From QHXM01 sp032160165 (lineage in GTDB: Bacteria > Acidobacteriota > Blastocatellia > Pyrinomonadales > Pyrinomonadaceae), in assembly GCA_032160165.1 (NCBI GenBank), contig JAVHWA010000035.1:72292-136291 (forward strand): a DNA stretch of 64,000 nt, written 5' to 3'. The notes under the pieces were generated by a model that did not search any database, was not told the DNA's origin, and saw nothing but the letters and a program-made list of their open reading frames with translations. Positions 59,801 through 64,000 of the stretch are shown piece by piece. The position numbers and the translations under genes are program-made. The stretch's first letter is position 1; every line of letters starts with the position of its first letter.

Positions 59801-60907
59801 TCAATCTCCCGACGCTGCTTCCTCTACCATGTTCGGGATGATCTCGCCATCAGGCATGATGATCCTTTTGTGGTCCGCTGTAACGATCTCGCCCTCGATC
59901 GTCACCTCCTCACCGGTCGGCATGGGGACGGGAAGACTATCCAGAAAGCGCTCGGCATCAATCGCCGCCATACATCCGGTTCCCGCGGCTGTGACTGCCT
60001 GTCTATAAAAGGAGTCCTGCACGTCGCCACATGCGAAAACACCCGCGACGTTTGTCGCCATAGAGTGCCCGCTGGTTTTGAGATAACCGACGGAGTCCAT
60101 ATCCAACTGGCCCTTGAAGAGCCCGGTGTTTGGTTTGTGGCCAATCGCTACGAACACGCCTTCGCATGGGAAAATACGTTCCTCACCTGTCTTCGTGTTC
60201 GCCAGGAGCACATCGGTCACACCGTCGTCGGGATTGCCCAGGATCTCTTTAACTGCAGTGTCCCAGATGAATTCGATCCTATCGTTGGCAAACGCTTTGT
60301 CCTGCATGATCTTCGATGCCCGCAAAGTGTCGCGACGATGAACGACGTAGACGTGCGAGGCATAGCGCGTAAGAAATGTAGCCTCTTCCATGGCCGTGTC
60401 GCCGCCGCCTACAACCACCAGACGCTTGTTTCGGAAAGCCGGCAACGGGCCGTCGCAGGTAGCGCACGCCGAGACGCCGTTGCCTCCCAGGCCGTTCGGG
60501 ACCTTCGCCTCGCCAGGAATTCCCAGCCATTGAGCTGACGCTCCCGACGCGATGATAAGCGTCTCCGCTTCGATTTGATGACCCTCCTGGGTATAGAGCT
60601 TGAATGGACGCTCGCTTAGGTCGACTCGCTCGATCATCGCATCGAGAATATCTGTTCCGAACCTCAAGGCCTGCGCTCGAAACTGCGCCATCAGCTCCGG
60701 CCCCTGAATTCCATCTGCAAAGCCCGGGTAGTTTTCTACCTCGGTGGTGATCATCAACTGTCCGCCGGGGATCAATTGCTTTTCGCCGTCGTTGGCATCG
60801 ATGATCAGCGGGTGCAGATTGGCGCGAGCGCTGTAAATCGCGGCGGTCAGGCCTGCGGGCCCGGACCCGATAATGACGACTTCCCGGTGAATTTTCTCTG
60901 GTTTCAT
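59801..60907 (-). CDS. trxB: Thioredoxin reductase with C-terminal extension
   Basis: A 368-residue FAD/NADPH enzyme. FAD motif G-S-G-P-A-G near residue 14, the redox pair C-A-T-C (Cys148, Cys151), NADPH motif G-G-G-D-T-A, and the late G-V-F-A-C-G-D-V. About 45 residues extend past the usual end (E. coli TrxB has 321); the tail is acidic and beta-like (E-E-V-T-I-E-G-E-I-V, then M-P-D-G-E-I-I-P). ATG 60907 aligns with the family start; the longer frame upstream was rejected. Confidence 0.92.
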   Translation of the reverse strand: MKPEKIHREVVIIGSGPAGLTAAIYSARANLHPLIIDANDGEKQLIPGGQLMITTEVENYPGFADGIQGPELMAQFRAQALRFGTDILDAMIERVDLSERPFKLYTQEGHQIEAETLIIASGASAQWLGIPGEAKVPNGLGGNGVSACATCDGPLPAFRNKRLVVVGGGDTAMEEATFLTRYASHVYVVHRRDTLRASKIMQDKAFANDRIEFIWDTAVKEILGNPDDGVTDVLLANTKTGEERIFPCEGVFVAIGHKPNTGLFKGQLDMDSVGYLKTSGHSMATNVAGVFACGDVQDSFYRQAVTAAGTGCMAAIDAERFLDSLPVPMPTGEEVTIEGEIVTADHKRIIMPDGEIIPNMVEEAASGD

Positions 60908-61122
60908 GAGGGTTTGGCGGATCTCCTTTGGAAGTTTCCGGCATCGCCTGTTCAAGGCCTTTATGCCAGAAGAGTGTAGCCTTTTCGGTTGCGCGTATAG
61001 TATAACTAGATGCGCTGGAGTAGTCGAATATCGAAAGCTGAAGGCCGAACTGTGCGGGTGCTCCTCAATTCTTCTCCGACCGGACAAACCCGCCGCTTAT
61101 CGAGCGACTTCGGGAAGCAAGG

Positions 61123-62019
61123 TTGACCACACTAGATAGCAACGCAGACCCGCGTGGGAAGCCGCTCGAGATCATCGCCGTGCTCGGCGCAGGCACGATG
61201 GGACACGGCATCGCACAGATCGCAGCCGCCGCCGGATTCAAGGTAATTCTGCGCGACGTCGACAAGCAGGCGCTGATTCGGGCCGTTCAGTCGATCGAAC
61301 AAAATCTGGCCAAAGGGATTGCCCGCGGCAAGTTGACCGAAGACGATCGCGATCAGACGCTTCAGCGAATTCGTGGCGCAGTTAAGTTGACAGAGACGGC
61401 TGACGCCGATTTGTGCATAGAGGCAGCGCCCGAGGTCCTTGAAATCAAGCAACAGGTTCTGCGAGAGTTTGAGGAAGTTGCTCGGCGTCCGTTCATTTTT
61501 GCATCGAACACTTCATCGCTTTCGATCACAGAGATCGCGCGTGCTTCTCGCCATCCCGAGCGCGTGGTCGGCATGCACTTCTTCAATCCCGTGCACATCA
61601 TGCGTCTGTTGGAAATCGTAAAGGGAGAAGAGACGAGCTCAGAGACGGTTGAAGCCGTCACTCAGGTGGGACGGCGCTTAAGAAAAGAGCCGATCACGGT
61701 CCGAGATGTTCCCGGATTTGCTTCCAGTCGTTTGGGTATTCTGCTTGGACTCGAGGCGATGCGAATGGTCGAACAGGAAGTCGCCAGCGCAAAAGATATA
61801 GATACCGCGATGGAATTAGGCTATAACCATCCGATGGGTCCGCTGCGTTTGACCGATGTGGTGGGATTGGATGTGCGTCTAAAGATCGCCGAATACCTGC
61901 ACACGGCCCTTGCTTCCGAGAGTTTTCGTCCGCCGGAAATACTGCGGCGCATGGTTAGCGAAGGAAAGCTCGGCAAGAAGTCGGGCGAAGGATTTTACGT
62001 GTGGGAAGACCGAGGGTAG
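61123..62019 (+). CDS. 3-hydroxyacyl-CoA (3-hydroxybutyryl-CoA) dehydrogenase
   Basis: A 298-residue NAD-dependent dehydrogenase. The Rossmann motif L-G-A-G-T-M-G-H-G-I-A starts at about residue 20, H-F-F-N-P carries the catalytic His, and G-F-A-S-S-R-L-G / N-H-P-M-G-P-L-R lie in the helical dimer domain. It is a stand-alone short form, like Hbd/PaaH, for beta-oxidation or butyrate-type chemistry. TTG start; AAGCAAGG lies before it. It groups with the enoyl-CoA hydratase downstream. Confidence 0.92.
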   Translation: MTTLDSNADPRGKPLEIIAVLGAGTMGHGIAQIAAAAGFKVILRDVDKQALIRAVQSIEQNLAKGIARGKLTEDDRDQTLQRIRGAVKLTETADADLCIEAAPEVLEIKQQVLREFEEVARRPFIFASNTSSLSITEIARASRHPERVVGMHFFNPVHIMRLLEIVKGEETSSETVEAVTQVGRRLRKEPITVRDVPGFASSRLGILLGLEAMRMVEQEVASAKDIDTAMELGYNHPMGPLRLTDVVGLDVRLKIAEYLHTALASESFRPPEILRRMVSEGKLGKKSGEGFYVWEDRG

Positions 62020-62122
62020 TTTTAAGTTGGCAACTTAATTTGCGAAGGATCTAAAACTCAAAACCTGATACGAACACGACAGCAAATTCGAGGTTGAAAC
62101 ATGGGTAGGCCATTTCAAGACG

Positions 62123-62199
62123 AACTTAAAACTCAAAACTTAAAACTCAAAACTCATTCGGCGGAACTCAAAACTCAAAACTAAAAACTCAAAACTATT
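62123..62199. repeat. Eleven heptamers in register
   Basis: AACTTAA, AACTCAA, AACTTAA, AACTCAA, AACTCAT, then TCGGCGG (a foreign word that keeps the register), then AACTCAA, AACTCAA, AACTAAA, AACTCAA, AACTATT. This run ends 2 nt before the PilZ ATG, so it supplies that gene's leader. A short related run is at 62050-62063. Confidence 0.9.
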
Positions 62200-62201
62200 T
62201 A

Positions 62202-62591
62202 ATGAGCACCCCCTACAGCGACGAGAAAAGATTTGCACTGCGCATGGCGCTGCGGCTTCCCATCGTTGTTTCCGGGCGAGCTGAAGACGGGGCTGCCTGG
62301 AGCGAGCCGACAGAAACCGACGATATCTCGACCGGCGGCGCGCTCTTCCATCTTAACCAAAGAGTGAATAAGGGAGAGCGCCTCTACCTGCGCGCGCATC
62401 GGCCGGACGGCGCCCCCATCGAAGTTACTGTCGCGGTCGTTCGTGTGGCCCCCGCGATCTATGGGACGGCGCGTGTCGGCGTTTCCATCAGCGACCCGGT
62501 TGAGAACTGGCTGCGGCTCTTTGTCTCATGGGTTGCGGACGAGCAGCCGCTATCTCCCGAAGCCGAAGTCGAACCTCCCTCCCCCGAATAA
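62202..62591 (+). CDS. PilZ-domain protein
   Basis: A 129-residue single-domain protein. K-R-F-A-L-R-M-A-L-R supplies the R-x-x-x-R of c-di-GMP binding and D-D-I-S-T-G-G-A-L-F the D-x-S-x-x-G motif. It should bind c-di-GMP in the cytoplasm; the GGDEF-EAL protein at 39615 is one possible source. The output is unknown. No Shine-Dalgarno is visible because the leader is heptamer repeat. Confidence 0.87.
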   Translation: MSTPYSDEKRFALRMALRLPIVVSGRAEDGAAWSEPTETDDISTGGALFHLNQRVNKGERLYLRAHRPDGAPIEVTVAVVRVAPAIYGTARVGVSISDPVENWLRLFVSWVADEQPLSPEAEVEPPSPE

Positions 62592-62633
62592 CAACACATC
62601 CTGGATTCCGGAGTATCGGAGCACCGCAGAGTT

Positions 62634-63440
62634 ATGTCACAAACACAAGAGACATTGTCACAGTCTTACGAGACGCTTTTGGTAGAACGACGCGACCGCG
62701 TCGCCATCATTACAATTAATCGTCCTGACAAACGGAACGCCTTGAACATTCAGACGCGCGCCGAGGGAGCGCAGGTACTGGAGGCGCTGGCCGTGGATGA
62801 ATCGATCGGCGTAGTGGTCTTCACCGGCGCGGGCGACAAGGCATTCATCGCCGGAGCGGACATAGGGGAATTCGCCGGGCGCACCGCGCTCACCCAGCGA
62901 GATGTGATGATGGCGCGTTCACTCTTCACTGCGATAGACAGTTTTCCCAAACCCGTGATCGCGATGATCAATGGCTATTGCCTGGGCGGTGGATGCGAGC
63001 TCGCGCTTGCATGTGATCTAAGAATAGCGAGCGAGACTGCTTCCTTTGGCCAGCCCGAGATAAACCTTGGCATCATCCCTGGTGGCGGCGGAACGCAGCG
63101 CTTGACTCGCCTTGTGGGTGAGGGAAAATCGATGGAGATGATTCTCACGGGCGAGATCATCGACGCGCAAACGGCGTATAGCATCGGACTGGTCAATCGT
63201 GTCGTCCCGGCCGCGGACCTCGAAGCGAAGACGATGGAGATTGCCAATCGGATTGCGGAGAAGAGCCCGATCGCACTAAGGCTGGCAAAGGAAGCGGTAA
63301 AGCTGGCGTCGCGGTCGAATCTCGACGAAGGGTTAAGACGAGAGGTTGATCTCTTCGCGCTTTGCTTCTCATCTGAAGATAAGAACGAAGGTGTAAGCGC
63401 GTTTCTCGAAAAGCGGAAACCTGTGTTTAAGGGCAGGTAA
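62634..63440 (+). CDS. Enoyl-CoA hydratase/isomerase family protein
   Basis: A 268-residue crotonase. A-F-I-A-G-A-D-I-G-E-F and G-Y-C-L-G-G-G-C-E-L-A form the oxyanion hole and catalytic Glu region, and P-E-I-N-L-G-I-I-P-G-G-G-G-T-Q-R-L the second Glu region. Both Glu residues of typical hydratases appear present. It probably hydrates a 2-enoyl-CoA for the dehydrogenase at 61123. The crotonase domain begins at about residue 11, after a polar leader. Confidence 0.93.
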   Translation: MSQTQETLSQSYETLLVERRDRVAIITINRPDKRNALNIQTRAEGAQVLEALAVDESIGVVVFTGAGDKAFIAGADIGEFAGRTALTQRDVMMARSLFTAIDSFPKPVIAMINGYCLGGGCELALACDLRIASETASFGQPEINLGIIPGGGGTQRLTRLVGEGKSMEMILTGEIIDAQTAYSIGLVNRVVPAADLEAKTMEIANRIAEKSPIALRLAKEAVKLASRSNLDEGLRREVDLFALCFSSEDKNEGVSAFLEKRKPVFKGR

Positions 63441-63444
63441 GCTC

Positions 63445-63588
63445 GATTGCGGAATGCGGATTGTGGATTGAGTACGGGTAGTCCGCAGGTCCTATCGGGC
63501 TTTGCGCCGCCGAGCGCGAAGCGAAAGTTTGCACGGGCTGCTCGCCGATTTGCAACTCAAAACTCATAATTCAAAACTCAAAACTTTG
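63445..63588. repeat. Two 7-nt-period blocks after the enoyl-CoA hydratase
   Basis: GATTGCG, GAATGCG, GATTGTG, GATTGAG (63445-63472) and AACTCAA, AACTCAT, AATTCAA, AACTCAA, AACTTTG (63554-63588). The words of the two blocks differ, so they are not arms of one hairpin. The last heptamer contains the TTG start of the next gene. Confidence 0.85.
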
Positions 63589-63807
63589 AAAATAGTCGCA
63601 CTCATTCTTGGAATAGCCATCGCCGCCTGGGGCGGCGTGATAGTCTACCGCGCGCTGTTCCTCGACCCGAGTGCGACCGCAGTGATTAATGAAGCTACCG
63701 GTGCGATACGCGAGGTTCCCAACATGTTTCGCGTTGCGCTTGGCACCATAATGCTGATTGGCGGAGGCTGCATAGCTTTCTACGCCGCCCGGCGGAAACC
63801 ACTGTAA
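63586..63807 (+). CDS. Small two-TM membrane protein
   Basis: A 73-residue protein from TTG 63586 with two hydrophobic segments (about 3-20 and 46-64). An ATG-type longer frame starts in the repeat and was not used; the TTG lies within the last heptamer, so a precise start is uncertain. It may be a small stress or assembly peptide; no family was recognised. Confidence 0.5.
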   Translation: MKIVALILGIAIAAWGGVIVYRALFLDPSATAVINEATGAIREVPNMFRVALGTIMLIGGGCIAFYAARRKPL

Positions 63808-63841
63808 TGATATTGACAGGGCCCATCGCTTTTCTTATTCC

Positions 63842-63883
63842 TGTCAACTATCAACTCGTCCTGCCTCCTGCTCCTGCGTCCTG
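63842..63883. repeat. Degenerate 7-nt-period block
   Basis: TGTCAAC, TATCAAC, TCGTCCT, GCCTCCT, GCTCCTG, CGTCCTG in register just before the tRNA promoter. It is weaker than the others; TTGACAGG at about 63813 may be a short inverted partner of the first word. Confidence 0.6.
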
Positions 63884-63888
63884 CTTTC

Positions 63889-63917
63889 TTGACGCCCCCT
63901 AGGCCCTCAGTTACTCT
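63889..63917 (+). promoter_or_regulatory. Predicted promoter of tRNA-Ala
   Basis: TTGACG (63889-63894), a 17-nt spacer, then TACTCT (63912-63917). The start would be near 63924, about 28 nt before the tRNA. Confidence 0.55.
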
Positions 63918-63951
63918 CATAGAACGTCGCGGTAGCGCCGCATCTCACTAA

Positions 63952-64000
63952 GGGGCCGTAGCTCAGCTGGGAGAGCGCATGACTGGCAGTCATGAGGTCA
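63952..64000 (+). tRNA. tRNA-Ala (anticodon GGC), 5' part
   Basis: GGGGCCG acceptor strand, TA, a D-arm GCTC..GAGC, and the anticodon arm CATGA-CTGGCAG-TCATG with anticodon GGC are all visible. The T-arm and 3' acceptor lie beyond base 64000. Confidence 0.9.

Noticed and set aside
62123..62199. Tandem repeats as a possible CRISPR or origin iteron set
   Set aside because: Units are 7 nt and contiguous, with no DnaA-box words and no replication genes nearby.

Overview
The window looks like a chromosomal segment of an Acidobacteriota, most plausibly class Blastocatellia. This is inferred from content only: four membrane Ser/Thr kinases with different C-terminal sensors, a PD40 propeller kinase, a YVTN/cytochrome c/DUF4214 protein, WG-repeat and zinc-ribbon proteins, many small lipoproteins, and moderately high GC. 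No rRNA or phylogenetic marker was aligned. The segment is almost all chromosomal core plus lineage-specific genes. I see no IS element, phage gene or CRISPR array.

Layout. 1-6.6 kb: 3' end of a Ski2-like helicase, an SGNH hydrolase, ispH, and a zinc-ribbon/tandem-PDZ membrane protein. 6.6-11.8 kb: small lipoproteins and envelope proteins, including an M15-like peptidase. 12.3-20.6 kb: two membrane Ser/Thr kinases around a UV-damage glycosylase, a Thermus-type isocitrate dehydrogenase and purE, with two acidic micro-proteins that have good Shine-Dalgarno sites. 20.7-25.9 kb: a stand-alone receiver divergent from a Crp/Fnr regulator, then DUF1326 and amidohydrolase genes. 25.9-32.8 kb: an ergothioneine-type locus (egtB divergent from egtD and a GCS2 ligase), followed on the same strand by a quaternary-amine ABC transporter whose permease is fused to its binding protein. 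The pairing suggests ergothioneine synthesis and uptake in one locus. 32.9-38.5 kb: two more kinases, one with a PD40 propeller and one with an apparently dead trypsin-like domain. 38.5-45.2 kb: UBP zinc finger/HAD pair, GGDEF-EAL protein, GNAT, and a subtilase with a hexapeptide-repeat tail. 45.5-54.8 kb: M1 peptidase, quinone oxidoreductase, lipid kinase, rpiB, tkt and a zinc-ribbon protein. 54.9-64 kb: WG-repeat protein, YVTN/diheme protein, trxB, two beta-oxidation-type enzymes around a PilZ protein, and the 5' part of tRNA-Ala(GGC).

The most distinctive feature is non-coding. At about ten places between genes there are blocks of 7-nt-period repeats, and at four places 9-nt-period blocks. 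The word differs from site to site, but the architecture recurs: short words in register, often as two inverted arms. Several lie at gene 3' ends and supply the stop codon, and one forms both tails of a convergent gene pair. A separate set of six palindromic elements with 11-39 nt arms also lies between genes. I could run no database search, so family names rest on motifs read by eye.
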